64,000 bases of DNA, taken from Chitinophaga pinensis (GTDB lineage Bacteria > Bacteroidota > Bacteroidia > Flavobacteriales_D > Crocinitomicaceae). The stretch spans positions 1 through 64,000 of the forward strand of contig CAMCYF010000010.1 of the NCBI GenBank assembly GCA_945883825.1, written 5' to 3'. The number at the start of each line of letters is the position of its first letter. Within the stretch, counting starts at the first letter, position 1. The notes beneath the pieces were generated by a model. It ran no database searches, was not told where the DNA came from, and saw nothing but the letters and a program-made list of their open reading frames with translations. The translations under genes were made by a program, and so were the position numbers. Below, one piece after another: positions 18,215 through 27,864 of this stretch.

Positions 18215-18826
18215 TTATTGCTTTATCAAGGATTTAGATTCAGAATAAACTCCATTTGAAACAAGAACGAATAAATAATTACCATTATTCAACAACGAAG
18301 TATTTACTGAGAAATCAGTTAAGTTAGATATATCATATTCGTTAATTATATACCCTCCAGAATGAATTAGAAACAATTGTGAATTATTTGAACTTGAAGC
18401 AAATTTGAGATTTACAACATTAGATGCTGGATTGGGAAATACATTAGTTATTTTAATCAATGAGTTATTCACTCCAGCTGGAATTAGCCCAGCGGTAGTT
18501 CAAGGGTGATAAAAATACCAGGTATGAGTGAAGTAATACGGAGTATTGAACCCAAGTTGCATTGGACCATTTTCCGTCATTTTATATCCTAAATTAGTAA
18601 TACTATTGAAGATAATATTTAGTGAAGAATTATGATTTTTCAAGTTCATATTAATATGTGGGATTGTTTGAGTACTTGTTACTCCTGAAGGGTTTGTTAC
18701 AAAAACAGAATCATAAGTTGGGGCAGATATCATCCCGTCAAATTTCTCGGTAACAATATACATTCCTGTTTGAGAAAATGATTTGAATGAAATAATTAAA
18801 GAAAAAAGAATTAGATAATTTTTCAT
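18215..18826 (-). pseudogene. secreted T9SS-sorted protein gene interrupted by an in-frame TGA
   Basis: The track shows two ORFs (18500-18826 and 18215-18472), but they are in the same frame. The upstream one begins with a signal peptide ('MKNYLILFSLIISFKSFS') and stops at TGA (18500-18502). Translation then continues without further stops into 'TTAGLIPAGVNNS' and a complete type-A T9SS sorting domain ('VFPNPASNVVNLKF', ending 'LIKQ'). A single base change (for example TGG or CGA to TGA) explains the split. The protein would have been ~200 aa, exported and anchored by the type IX system. A read-through or sequencing error remains possible. Confidence 0.75.
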
Positions 18827-18944
18827 GGGAAATGGTTAAAGTACAATTTATTGATCCTAAAAATAAGCAAAAAAAGCATTCATTGCAAACTCTGCAATAA
18901 ATTATTAGTTTTAGGGGTTGGGGTTTCGTACTTCTTTTCAGGCT

Positions 18945-21659
18945 TTAATTGCCCCATGTTTTACCTGTCAAATAAAAATGCTCCAATATAAAATTTAGGT
19001 CGTTATTTAGTTCTTCTTTAACAGTCAGTCCAAAGTAAAATGTCGCCCTTGATAAACCAACATATAGATATTTTAGAACCAAGTCAGTAGATAAGTTTTG
19101 GCTTTGAAGTTCGTCAAGATTATGGAAGAAAACAGCTTCAAATTCCAAACCTTTTATTTTGTCAATGGAAAATATTCTAACTGTGTTTTTGTCACCCAAA
19201 ACTTCGCCATTTCTGCATGCTTTAACAAGGATACCAACATCTGATAATGTATCAAGATTACCAAGTTGATTGGCGAACTCTTCAAGTTGACTTTCGTTAG
19301 GTAAGAAAATTGCGATTGAAGGAATCGAAGAACCATAAGCTTTGTAAATTTCAATTATTCTTTTAGCTATCCAATCAAGTTTATGATCGTCATCGTCAGA
19401 GACAAGAATTAATGGTTTAGGTTCAGCTTCGTCTTTTTCAATATAGGATTTATAATTAGCCTTATTGCCTGTTGATTTTTCATAAATGGATTGAGCTAAT
19501 GAAAGTAAAGTAGGACTTTGACGATAAGATACTTCCAAATCTTTTATTTCTGTACCCGAAACAACACTTGAAAAGTCGTTCCAAGAAGTCAAACCGTCAT
19601 TGGTCATTCTTTGCATAATATCACCTGATAGAGTCAAAGACGATAATTGAGGATGTCTAAAACTGTTTATTGCTAAAAGGTCAATCAAAGAAAAGTCTGT
19701 TGCTTCATCAATACCAATAACTGGTTTACAATGATTTTTATATGCCATTACATATGGGTGATTTATGCTGTTGAAATGTCTTTGAAAACCTTTTGACAAG
19801 CTGAAACAAACATTATTTGTAAAATGGAGAAGAAGAGCTTGTTCATCGGAATGTATTCTGCTATTCTTGTCTTTTTTTACCAATTCATTCAAAATTTCCA
19901 AATCCCAATTCTTGTTATTGATAGCTAATTGGTCACGTCTGTGTTTTTTGTAAGACATCGGTATTTCTCTCAAAACATTAGCTAAAACACCTTTGATTAA
20001 TCTTTCAAAGAATTTTTTAAAGAATGCTGTTTGACCAATTTGTTCATATTCGTTTTGTATCTCAATTTCAGGAATTAGCTTAAATAGTTCAAGGTCACGC
20101 TTACTGAATTTAGTGTTTTTATCAAATTTTTTCAAAGCTTGCTTTCGACAAAGAGATTTCAACTTAGTAAAAAGTTCTTGTTCGAAATCAAAAAATGTTT
20201 GTACTTCTTTTTCTTCAAAATATTCCAACTCTATTTCTGAATCATCGTCATCATTATCGTCTACTTCTTCTGTATCTTGGATGGTATTCTTCCACTGATT
20301 TAAAATATTAGAAAGTGAGGAAGCCCTTTCTGAATCTTTTGTAATTATTACTTGAATCCTTCCTGCGACTTGTTTGATAAGTTTAGAATATTCTTCCGCG
20401 ATTTTATCCGATTCAACTTGGTATGTTTCGTTAAGATTTAAGAATAGTCGGATTAATTCATCAATATTTTTGATATTCTTTTTGTCATTTAGATATTTTT
20501 TGATTGATAAGCCTGTATTCTTCCATTTGAATGGCGATACATCTATTTCGGTAACCTTATTTAGCTTATCCTTTTGAAAGTCTATATAAAATTTATTTAG
20601 CCCTGAAACAATCTCTTGAATATTCTTAGGCTTATTTACAAAAAGGCTTTTTCCATTTGACTTATTATAAATCAAGAAAGGTCTTTTTGTTGCTGTATCA
20701 ACAAGCTGATAGGCTTTTACAAGTTCATTTTTATGAGAGCCCCAAACCTTAACTCTTTCAGTGTCTGCTGTCAGTTCTTCCATTTTCATACTGTTCCGAA
20801 GGAAAAGTGCAAGCAATTCATTTGGAGAATAAAAAATCCAACTTGTATTTTGATTAAACAGAATGTCTTTCTGGCTTTGATTTAAGGATGTGTATTCTTC
20901 AATTGAGGGTGAAATAAGAAACTTAATTCTTTGAATAAGAGAAGTTGTTTTACCTGTCCCTGGGCCACCGTTTATAATTAGTGAGCCGTCAAATATTTTA
21001 GAACGTTTAATTGATTCTTGAATAGGGTCAAGAATTGGTTGATATCGTAATTCTGCATATTTCCTGATGAAGCCTTGGGCTTTATTAAGATATGTTTTCA
21101 TTTCTGCTTCTTTGTCGGCAATACGCTGAATTAATTGTTGAGCTTCTTGGTCTGTCGCATGTTCTAATTTTTCTTTATCATTTTCTATCTCAACTTGATA
21201 GAATAGAATTTTTGAGATGTTCTGGAATGAATGAGTTCTGCTGTCACCCGCAAGTTTGATTAGTATGTCGTTAGCATAAACTTCATGATCAATGTTCGGA
21301 GTATAGCTTGCGCGGTTGAATATTTCAATTGTAATTTCTCCTTGAGGCGTTTGATATTTGTGTTTGCCTTCGTGGAATTGAATCAATAATCCACCTAATT
21401 TAGAATCTCTGGGAACAGGGAATCCGTCACCTTTGTATGTTGTTGCTTCTGAAAAGCCAGTTTCAGGAACTATATTTCCGTGAAGGTCTTTTTGAAATTG
21501 AACTACTGTAGCTTGCTTGTTAATAAGCCAAAACTTTTGTTCTTCTTTGTGATACAATGTCATTGAACGACCAACTGCGTTGTTTGTCGCCAATACAGAA
21601 AATTCCAAATCTCTGTGACGTTTTATGCTATTCGCAATGTCTTCAATTTTTTCCTTCAT
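18945..21659 (-). CDS. SF1 (UvrD/HelD-like) DNA/RNA helicase
   Basis: 904 aa. Walker A 'IINGGPGTGKTTSLIQRI' at about 233; Walker B 'VIGIDEATDFSLIDLLAI'; motif III-like 'LSGDIMQRM'; motif IV 'VSYRQSPTLLSLAQSI'; motif V 'FSIDKIKGLEFEAVFFHN'; motif VI 'YLYVGLSRATFYFGL'. The order and the internal ~400-residue insertion with an acidic run ('DDNDDDDSEIELE') fit UvrD/Rep/HelD-type translocases. The N-terminal 200 residues match no nuclease motif I know. It lies downstream of, and on the same strand as, the MORC-type R-M operon but is separated by 440 bp, so it is probably a separate transcript, perhaps a stand-alone defence helicase. Confidence 0.8.
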   Translation of the reverse strand: MKEKIEDIANSIKRHRDLEFSVLATNNAVGRSMTLYHKEEQKFWLINKQATVVQFQKDLHGNIVPETGFSEATTYKGDGFPVPRDSKLGGLLIQFHEGKHKYQTPQGEITIEIFNRASYTPNIDHEVYANDILIKLAGDSRTHSFQNISKILFYQVEIENDKEKLEHATDQEAQQLIQRIADKEAEMKTYLNKAQGFIRKYAELRYQPILDPIQESIKRSKIFDGSLIINGGPGTGKTTSLIQRIKFLISPSIEEYTSLNQSQKDILFNQNTSWIFYSPNELLALFLRNSMKMEELTADTERVKVWGSHKNELVKAYQLVDTATKRPFLIYNKSNGKSLFVNKPKNIQEIVSGLNKFYIDFQKDKLNKVTEIDVSPFKWKNTGLSIKKYLNDKKNIKNIDELIRLFLNLNETYQVESDKIAEEYSKLIKQVAGRIQVIITKDSERASSLSNILNQWKNTIQDTEEVDDNDDDDSEIELEYFEEKEVQTFFDFEQELFTKLKSLCRKQALKKFDKNTKFSKRDLELFKLIPEIEIQNEYEQIGQTAFFKKFFERLIKGVLANVLREIPMSYKKHRRDQLAINNKNWDLEILNELVKKDKNSRIHSDEQALLLHFTNNVCFSLSKGFQRHFNSINHPYVMAYKNHCKPVIGIDEATDFSLIDLLAINSFRHPQLSSLTLSGDIMQRMTNDGLTSWNDFSSVVSGTEIKDLEVSYRQSPTLLSLAQSIYEKSTGNKANYKSYIEKDEAEPKPLILVSDDDDHKLDWIAKRIIEIYKAYGSSIPSIAIFLPNESQLEEFANQLGNLDTLSDVGILVKACRNGEVLGDKNTVRIFSIDKIKGLEFEAVFFHNLDELQSQNLSTDLVLKYLYVGLSRATFYFGLTVKEELNNDLNFILEHFYLTGKTWGN

Positions 21660-22100
21660 CTACTCGATTTTTATTTTTGTTCTAGGTTGTGGAGCAGTCT
21701 TTTAGCATGATCGGTAACTTGTCCTAACCGCCATAAGACGAATTAGACTGTTAATACAAATATACATTAAAAACTAATCTATTAAAATGGGCAGACTAAT
21801 CTACCCACCAAAACGCCCCTTATGGAGGAGGAGACACCACTGCCAAAGATTGAAAAACAGAACCTGACGATTGGAGCCATCAGGTAATGAAAGAGACTGA
21901 GAATGAATGAAACGTGCATGACGATAAAACTCCTCTTTTGACATTGAGGAAAAAATGCCTCATCCATTGCTTTTAGTGCGGTAACATCAAGATTTTGGAT
22001 TTAGGTATATGGTATAAGAATAAAAAATATGGCAAAAAATAAATAATACTTATAAATTTGATTTTTTGGGGTATTATTTTGCTCATGGTTTTGTGAGAAA
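21660..22100. other. intergenic interval, no supported gene
   Basis: The 61-codon minus ORF at 21782-21967 shows no recognisable domain. The local composition is somewhat more G+C-rich than its surroundings around 21790-21970, which suggests a remnant of another element. Nothing else can be supported. Confidence 0.5.
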
Positions 22101-22922
22101 TTACAATGAGGAATCTTTATCTCTATTTAAGTACTCATTTTTTAAATAGTCAATTGATAACATGGGCTTTGTTCGATGAATCATTGAATGGCAGTTTGAA
22201 CACAATGGAACCAAGTCTTTTAAGGGCTTGACAATATAATCTGCTCCCATTTCTGAAACTTGTATAGTATGATGTACCTCAATATAATCTTTTCCGATAT
22301 TACCATAAGTTCGCTGAAAATCAAATCCGCAAATTTCGCAAACATATCCTTTTGCCATTAAACAAATTTTTCGATTCACTGGATTTCTCTCATATTTATT
22401 AATTTCTATTTTACTTAATTTACCTTCGCTAAAACCTTCTATTTCAAAATCAACAAGAGACAAGACCATAGTTATAATATCGTGGGTGAAATTTAAAACA
22501 GTTTCAGTAATAGAATCAGCACTGCCTTCCTCGCAAATCGGAGCCTTCGTGAATTTGATAAAAAAACTATTCCAATTTGTTCGTTTGTTTAAAAATGCTT
22601 CTTGATTAATTTGTTCATTATTGATGGTAAAATTTACAAACTTAGAACCTATTAAATTCCAAATAGAAATAAATTTTTCGCGTTGCTCAATTGAAGACTG
22701 AGAAAGTTGATTAACGAAATTTAATGAATATTTCTCTGGCTTCAGTAATATGGTTATGCGAACATCTCCTTTAAATTTTACTTCTAAGTTAAATAATTGC
22801 AAATTAGTACCGCTAAGACTAATAATGCATAATTCTGGAGATTTTACATCAACATCAATACCTAAATAGAAAGAATTTTCTAAATGATTTTTTAATTGTG
22901 AATGAAAATTATGGTCAATCAT
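22101..22922 (-). CDS. HNH endonuclease, last gene of the MORC-type R-M operon
   Basis: 273 aa. The C-terminal ~80 residues form a McrA-like HNH: 'AKGYVCEICGFDFQRTYG' (CxxC), 'YIEVHHTIQVSEMG' (HH), 'LVPLCSNCHSMIHR' (CxxC plus final His). The N-terminal ~190 residues are not recognised and may contact DNA or the partner proteins. The ATG at 22922 lies 9 bp after the stop of the GHKL ATPase gene. In this context it is the probable DNA-cutting subunit, kept in check by the two cytosine methyltransferases. Confidence 0.85.
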   Translation of the reverse strand: MIDHNFHSQLKNHLENSFYLGIDVDVKSPELCIISLSGTNLQLFNLEVKFKGDVRITILLKPEKYSLNFVNQLSQSSIEQREKFISIWNLIGSKFVNFTINNEQINQEAFLNKRTNWNSFFIKFTKAPICEEGSADSITETVLNFTHDIITMVLSLVDFEIEGFSEGKLSKIEINKYERNPVNRKICLMAKGYVCEICGFDFQRTYGNIGKDYIEVHHTIQVSEMGADYIVKPLKDLVPLCSNCHSMIHRTKPMLSIDYLKNEYLNRDKDSSL

Positions 22923-22931
22923 TGAAAATTA

Positions 22932-24527
22932 TTAATCAATATTTGTAAGAGCAGGCTCTGGTAAATCTTTGACTAAATTTTTTATTATTCTGGAAACTTG
23001 AATTCTCATTTCTTCATATTGCTCCTTAGTCTCCTCACTGTATGTTGACATTTCCGCCTCCGCCAATGCCCATAGTAAGGCATCTAATCCTTGAATCAAA
23101 ACTGGATTTTGTAAATTTGCCGCGTATATTTTCGAGTAATAGTCATGAGATTGGTTTATTGAAACTGCGTGATTTCCTTCGACGATTGTTGGTTCCCAGA
23201 GTAAGCCAGATTCAATAGATTCAACAGGAATCACCCTGCATTGTCCTTGCCTTTCAAGATTAAGAACTTTTATAGTGCCAACAAAAATGCCATGCGAATT
23301 GCTGATTTCAACAGTATTCAAATTTGGATTTGTAACAGTAATTTTGGACCCTTGTAAATTAGCAGCTTTTGAATTTATGTTAGTATTAGAAGCATCATGA
23401 TGGTTTGTGTTCGCAGCTAATATTGAAATTTGTCCCTTTCTATATTTTGTCTCAGCGTGCCTTCGCAAAGGTGGTAAGAACGAATCTTTTAGATAAGTAT
23501 AGATTACTTCGTTTAATGATATTTTTGATTTTTTAATGTCAACATTAAAAGCTTCATCAAGCTCATGATTAAATGAAAAATTTATACGCAATAGCGAAAA
23601 GTGCGGGTCTTTTGTAAAGACACCGATTGAACCTTGGTATATCAATCTGTTTTCACGGTACACAAAGAAACCTTGCATATCGTTATTGACTCTCGCATTG
23701 TCGTATGATTCTTTGCTTGAGAATTCTTCTTTTCTAGGCAGAACATGGGCTGTTAAGTAAAACTTGGAACTAGTTCCAGAGGATAACCCTTCAACATCCA
23801 TTTCTTCAATGGCCACTTTGTCAGTTTTTGATTCATGAATACAAAACGGGTCCCAAGGAAAGATCTTATCATCATTTATAAATAAATCTATTTTGTATTT
23901 TGATTCAATCGTAGGGTCCAAAAACCTTTGAAATACTAAAGAAAAGTGAAATTTTAAGTCCTTAATCAGTTTGTCGTAAGCGTTTTTTTTGTGAGGTTTA
24001 CTTGTATATCCTTTCATTAATCTATCAACTTTTTCCCAGACAACTAAGGTCCCAGGCCCGCCATTTGTAACATCATCCAGTAACTCAATCTCATCTTCGC
24101 TTGGTTCCAAGATAAATAATTGCCATAAATTGCTTTTGGAAATGGCATCTAAATCCCATTGCACTTTTGAATATTTTGAGATAGTTGGAGAGTTTTTTGA
24201 GACGACAGAAAGACAACGACAAAATGCTGTTGAAGCCGTTTTTAAGCCCATGCCAAATTTCCCCAAACTGCTTTTGTCGGACCTCTCTGCAGAGCCGTAT
24301 CTCATTGCATTCTTTAAGCCGTTGAGATCCATGCCATCACCATTGTCAATTATGAAGACTGAAAATTTACCTTCAAAATCTTCTTGTATTCGAACCTTGA
24401 TTGTCGTTGCATTTGCTGCTATTGAATTATCAACTAAATCGGCCATTGCCGTTTTAAAATCATAACCAGTATCTCTTAAACCTTCAATAACTCTTGAGGG
24501 GTCTGCTTCTAAAATAATTGTTTCCAT
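22932..24527 (-). CDS. GHKL ATPase of the MORC/MutL-like type
   Basis: 531 aa. Bergerat fold: N-box 'MADLVDNSIAANATTI' at about 28-43, G1 'IIDNGDGMDLNGL', G2 'SLGKFGMGLKTASTAFC'. The C-terminal half ('GLLWEPTIVEGNHAVSINQS', 'HDYYSKIYAANL') is the extension typical of bacterial relatives of MORC and MutL. The usual catalytic Glu of the N-box appears as Asp (ADLVDN rather than ELVDN). Bacterial MORC-like ATPases were described by Iyer, Abhiman and Aravind in restriction-modification operons, where ATP-driven dimer closure is proposed to loop or clamp DNA. It sits between the EcoRII-N-like gene (15 bp gap) and the HNH gene (9 bp gap). Confidence 0.85.
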   Translation of the reverse strand: METIILEADPSRVIEGLRDTGYDFKTAMADLVDNSIAANATTIKVRIQEDFEGKFSVFIIDNGDGMDLNGLKNAMRYGSAERSDKSSLGKFGMGLKTASTAFCRCLSVVSKNSPTISKYSKVQWDLDAISKSNLWQLFILEPSEDEIELLDDVTNGGPGTLVVWEKVDRLMKGYTSKPHKKNAYDKLIKDLKFHFSLVFQRFLDPTIESKYKIDLFINDDKIFPWDPFCIHESKTDKVAIEEMDVEGLSSGTSSKFYLTAHVLPRKEEFSSKESYDNARVNNDMQGFFVYRENRLIYQGSIGVFTKDPHFSLLRINFSFNHELDEAFNVDIKKSKISLNEVIYTYLKDSFLPPLRRHAETKYRKGQISILAANTNHHDASNTNINSKAANLQGSKITVTNPNLNTVEISNSHGIFVGTIKVLNLERQGQCRVIPVESIESGLLWEPTIVEGNHAVSINQSHDYYSKIYAANLQNPVLIQGLDALLWALAEAEMSTYSEETKEQYEEMRIQVSRIIKNLVKDLPEPALTNID

Positions 24528-24542
24528 TTTGATTTTTGAGTA

Positions 24543-24995
24543 TTAATATTTAATAGTTTTCCAATTTTTATTCAATGTTATTACATTTTTCTTGATTTCT
24601 ATGTTATTTATATCAATTTTTAAATGTTCGGAGAACTCTTTTTTGACAAAACCGACTTTTCGTATACCAGAAATGTCTATGTAAAAGTAGATTTCATCTC
24701 CAGATTTTACTTCATGCTTTCTAATTAAATCGATCACTCGTGTCAATCGGTATTCGTTGTGGCATTTATTTTTTGGTTTCCCGAAATAATAGTCATTGTA
24801 ATATATGAATTGAAATGTCCAAAATGTGCCATCCTCTTCAAAGAAATCTAAGGTTCTTCTTGGGTTTAGTTCATCAGTTCCTAAATCTGGGAAAATCCCT
24901 AATTCCACAATATTTTTGGGTATCGAAATCCCTGATTGGTGCGAATTAGTTTCGCCGGTATCATTCCTAGAAAGTGTCTTAAATATTTTTTCCAT
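24543..24995 (-). CDS. stand-alone EcoRII-N / B3-like DNA-binding protein
   Basis: The track start at 25007 is TTG; ATG 24995 ('MEKIFKTLSRNDTGETNS') gives 150 aa and an 8-bp gap after the SNF2 stop. 'LSRNDTGETNSHQSGISIPK' followed by '...DELNPRRTL' closely matches the EcoRII effector (N-terminal) domain signature LSxNDTGxTxxHQxGxxIP...ELNP, which has a plant-B3-like fold and recognises a specific DNA site. No nuclease domain follows. It probably supplies sequence recognition for the SNF2, GHKL and HNH partners. This recognition role is inferred from family and operon position. Confidence 0.75.
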   Translation of the reverse strand: MEKIFKTLSRNDTGETNSHQSGISIPKNIVELGIFPDLGTDELNPRRTLDFFEEDGTFWTFQFIYYNDYYFGKPKNKCHNEYRLTRVIDLIRKHEVKSGDEIYFYIDISGIRKVGFVKKEFSEHLKIDINNIEIKKNVITLNKNWKTIKY

Positions 24996-25003
24996 AATTA
25001 CAA

Positions 25004-26887
25004 TCAAATTGGTGAAATTTTATAAGCTTTGATTAAATCGTATTCATCGGCATTACCATTGTTTCCGACAATTGACAAATTAGAAAGTTCTCTTTTACGT
25101 TCAATTTTCTCATTAATTATTTCTTCAATTGTATTAGAGTAAAATAACCTGTACACAAACACGGTTTTAGATTGGCCTCTTCGATATGCTCTAGCTGTTG
25201 CTTGGTCTTCTACAGCGGGATTCCATTCTAGGTTATAATGTATAATATGATTTGCTGCAGTGATATTTAAGCCTACGCCACCGGCTTTCGGGTTGATTAT
25301 CAAAACACTAAATCCCTCTTGATTACTGTATTCATCTATAATAAATTGTCTTTTAGATGCCGGTATTGTTCCATTGATATAATTCACATAACCACCAAAT
25401 CTACATTTAATATCTGATAAGAATAACTCGATCATTTTTGTAAATGATGTAAAAATAATTACTTTTTCTTTGTTAGTAAATATTTCACTCAGAATTTCAA
25501 TAGTTCTTTCATACTTTCTACTCACCATTAACGGATTCACGCTCGAATAAGATTCTTCATATACACAAGGATGCGTGCAAAACATACGTAATTTTTGAAT
25601 AGTAGCTAGATTGAATTTGCTAACCGTTACTAAATTTTCAACCGCACTCCGCTGCTTTTCATAAAGTCCAGCTTCTTTTTCTGTCATGATTATCGGCTGT
25701 GGAATTATAACTTTTTCAGGTAATTCTTTGGCGACTTCAAGGACTGTCCTTCTAATCATTATGGGTGATATCATTTTTTCAATTTGAACCGCCGAATCAT
25801 TGTCGTCTTGAAATTTATTTTCAAACTCCTCAAGGCTGCCTAAATAAGTCGGTAAAACAAAATCTGCGACTGACCAAACATCCGTAAAATGATTCTCGAA
25901 TAATGTCCCGGTTACGGCTATTCCAATTTTTCGTTGGATTTTCTTGACCATTTTTGTGCGTTTTGCATATGGGTTTTTAATGTTTTGTGCCTCATCTAAT
26001 ACAACCATGTCCCAATTAATCATATTTAACATTGCTTGATCTGATACAACCGATGAATATGCGGTTATTATTACATCATAATTTAAAAGTTGCTGATAGA
26101 ATCCTGTTCGATTAGATCCATAATGAAGCAATACGTTAAGCGAAGGTAAAAACTTACTTATTTCGCGAACCCAATTTTCCAACAAAGAAATTGGACATAC
26201 AATTAAACAATGGGTACTTTCATTTTTTTGCTGTTTTTGAAATCCAATGATTGAAATAATTTGTAAAGTTTTGCCTAAGCCCATCTCATCGCCTAAAATA
26301 GCCCCGCATTTTCTTTCTACCATGTAATTTAACCAGTTGCACCCCTCAGTTTGGTACTTGTACAATGGGAATTGAATACCCTCTACGTTAAAGTCAGTTT
26401 GAATTTTCTTCTTAAAATCTACAATATTTGCTAGAGAATTGTTATATGCAATGTTATTGTTTTTTAATTTTTTGATTAATAATACATAAGAGGGAAATGA
26501 TAAATCGTTTGGGTCTAGGATTGATTCAGATAATATTTCGTTAATTTCATTAATAGATGACTGTATGCAATAAAATACTTTATTTTCTATATAATAGTTT
26601 AGGAATTGGTTGTTAATATTTGATAAATTGTATTTGGTGTTGTTTTTTAAAACATATATTTTTAGAACAATATTTTCGCCTTCTAAATCTAAATCTACTT
26701 CATAATTTAAATTTATCTTAGAAATTCGAATTTTATTTTCTAAAAAAAAAGGGCCTAAACCGTTTAACGAATTGTTAGAAGTATTTGAAATTAACGAATT
26801 AAGTATCTCATGAGCGCCATTTTGGGGGCCTACTATTAATCCATTGTCAATATCCAATCGCCCATTTACAATTTTATAATTTTTCAT
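25004..26887 (-). CDS. SNF2-family helicase of the R-M operon
   Basis: The track begins at a GTG (26908); the ATG at 26887 overlaps the methyltransferase stop by ATGA, giving 627 aa. Motifs: Q-region 'FPLYKYQTEGCNWLNYMV', Walker A 'LGDEMGLGKTLQIISI', DEAQ box 'VVLDEAQNIKNP', 'AVTGTLFENHFTDVWS', and the C-terminal RecA lobe 'GGVGLNITAANHIIHYN', 'ATARAYRRGQSKTVFVYRL'. It is a dsDNA translocase that would move or remodel DNA for the nuclease, as the SNF2 subunits of other bacterial defence systems do. The N-terminal ~170 residues are unassigned. Confidence 0.9.
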   Translation of the reverse strand: MKNYKIVNGRLDIDNGLIVGPQNGAHEILNSLISNTSNNSLNGLGPFFLENKIRISKINLNYEVDLDLEGENIVLKIYVLKNNTKYNLSNINNQFLNYYIENKVFYCIQSSINEINEILSESILDPNDLSFPSYVLLIKKLKNNNIAYNNSLANIVDFKKKIQTDFNVEGIQFPLYKYQTEGCNWLNYMVERKCGAILGDEMGLGKTLQIISIIGFQKQQKNESTHCLIVCPISLLENWVREISKFLPSLNVLLHYGSNRTGFYQQLLNYDVIITAYSSVVSDQAMLNMINWDMVVLDEAQNIKNPYAKRTKMVKKIQRKIGIAVTGTLFENHFTDVWSVADFVLPTYLGSLEEFENKFQDDNDSAVQIEKMISPIMIRRTVLEVAKELPEKVIIPQPIIMTEKEAGLYEKQRSAVENLVTVSKFNLATIQKLRMFCTHPCVYEESYSSVNPLMVSRKYERTIEILSEIFTNKEKVIIFTSFTKMIELFLSDIKCRFGGYVNYINGTIPASKRQFIIDEYSNQEGFSVLIINPKAGGVGLNITAANHIIHYNLEWNPAVEDQATARAYRRGQSKTVFVYRLFYSNTIEEIINEKIERKRELSNLSIVGNNGNADEYDLIKAYKISPI

Positions 26888-27864
26888 TTCATGTACGTTT
26901 TCATGCACATCATCAACTCCGAAGCAACTGCATATGATACATTTACAGTTACGGCATTACCAAACTGTTTGTATGCCTGTGTATCTGAAACTTCTTGAAT
27001 CCAATCATCGGGAAATCCTTGTAGTTTTCTACATTCATTAGGTGTTAACTTCCTAATTGGTATTCTGTTTTCATCAATAAATTCTGCCCAACTTTCTAAA
27101 TCTGTGAAATAATTATCTTGACTGGCTCGATGCATTTTGTGCATTGTAGCTGTTAATGGTTTAGAAATTGGTAAGTCAATTGTTGGTTTTACTTGGTATC
27201 CTTTTGTGCCATATCCTAGAATTGTTTTTTCCAATTTTTTTGAAAGAAAGTATTTTTTGTCTACGTGTTTGTCTAAAATGCTTTGAGTGTCCCCATTTAA
27301 TGTTTGTTTTTGGGGGAACGAAAAATCGGATGTCGGGAAATTTGTTCGATTTAGAGCAATTAAAAATACACGATTTCTTCTTTGAGGTACTCCGTAATCT
27401 TGACTATTTAAAACTTGATAAAAGCAATTATATCCGATCTCGTCTAATTCCTTCAGTATTTGATTGAATGTTGCACCTTTATTGTGGTTAATGATGTTTT
27501 TTACATTTTCAAGTACTACTACTTTAGTGTTTTTTTTTAATAAAATGTCTTTTATCTCAAAAAATAAGGTCCCTCTGCTTTCGTCTTCAAATCCTTTTAA
27601 TTTTCCGAGAGTACTAAATGGTTGACAAGGAAATCCCCCAATTAATACATCATGATCCGGGACATTTCCTTTAACGTCTCTGATATCTCCAAGTACTATA
27701 TTTTGATTTATATTTCTCTTGTAAGTTTCAACTGCATATTTATCAAAGTCATTGGCCCAAATGACGTCAAATCCCGCGTAGTCAAATCCTAAGTCCATTC
27801 CTCCAATTCCAGCAAATAAACTGACCACTTTATATTTTTTTTTCTTGATATTTTTTCGTTCCAC
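26884..27864 (-). CDS. DNA cytosine-C5 methyltransferase 2
   Basis: 326 aa. Motif I 'VSLFAGIGGMDLGFDYAG', motif IV 'IGGFPCQPFSTLGK' (catalytic Cys), motif VI 'VVLENVKNI', motif VIII 'GVPQRRNRVFLIAL', motif X 'KQFGNAVTVNVSYAVA'. It starts at a GTG (27864), since no ATG precedes motif I, and overlaps the upstream methyltransferase by 35 bp. Two cytosine-C5 enzymes in one operon are the classic arrangement for an asymmetric target with one enzyme per strand; whether that holds here is inferred. Confidence 0.9.
   Translation of the reverse strand: MERKNIKKKKYKVVSLFAGIGGMDLGFDYAGFDVIWANDFDKYAVETYKRNINQNIVLGDIRDVKGNVPDHDVLIGGFPCQPFSTLGKLKGFEDESRGTLFFEIKDILLKKNTKVVVLENVKNIINHNKGATFNQILKELDEIGYNCFYQVLNSQDYGVPQRRNRVFLIALNRTNFPTSDFSFPQKQTLNGDTQSILDKHVDKKYFLSKKLEKTILGYGTKGYQVKPTIDLPISKPLTATMHKMHRASQDNYFTDLESWAEFIDENRIPIRKLTPNECRKLQGFPDDWIQEVSDTQAYKQFGNAVTVNVSYAVASELMMCMKTYMK

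Noticed and set aside
21782-21967. 61-codon minus ORF between the SF1 helicase and HNH genes
   Set aside because: No domain, no clear ribosome binding site, uneven composition; treated as intergenic remnant.
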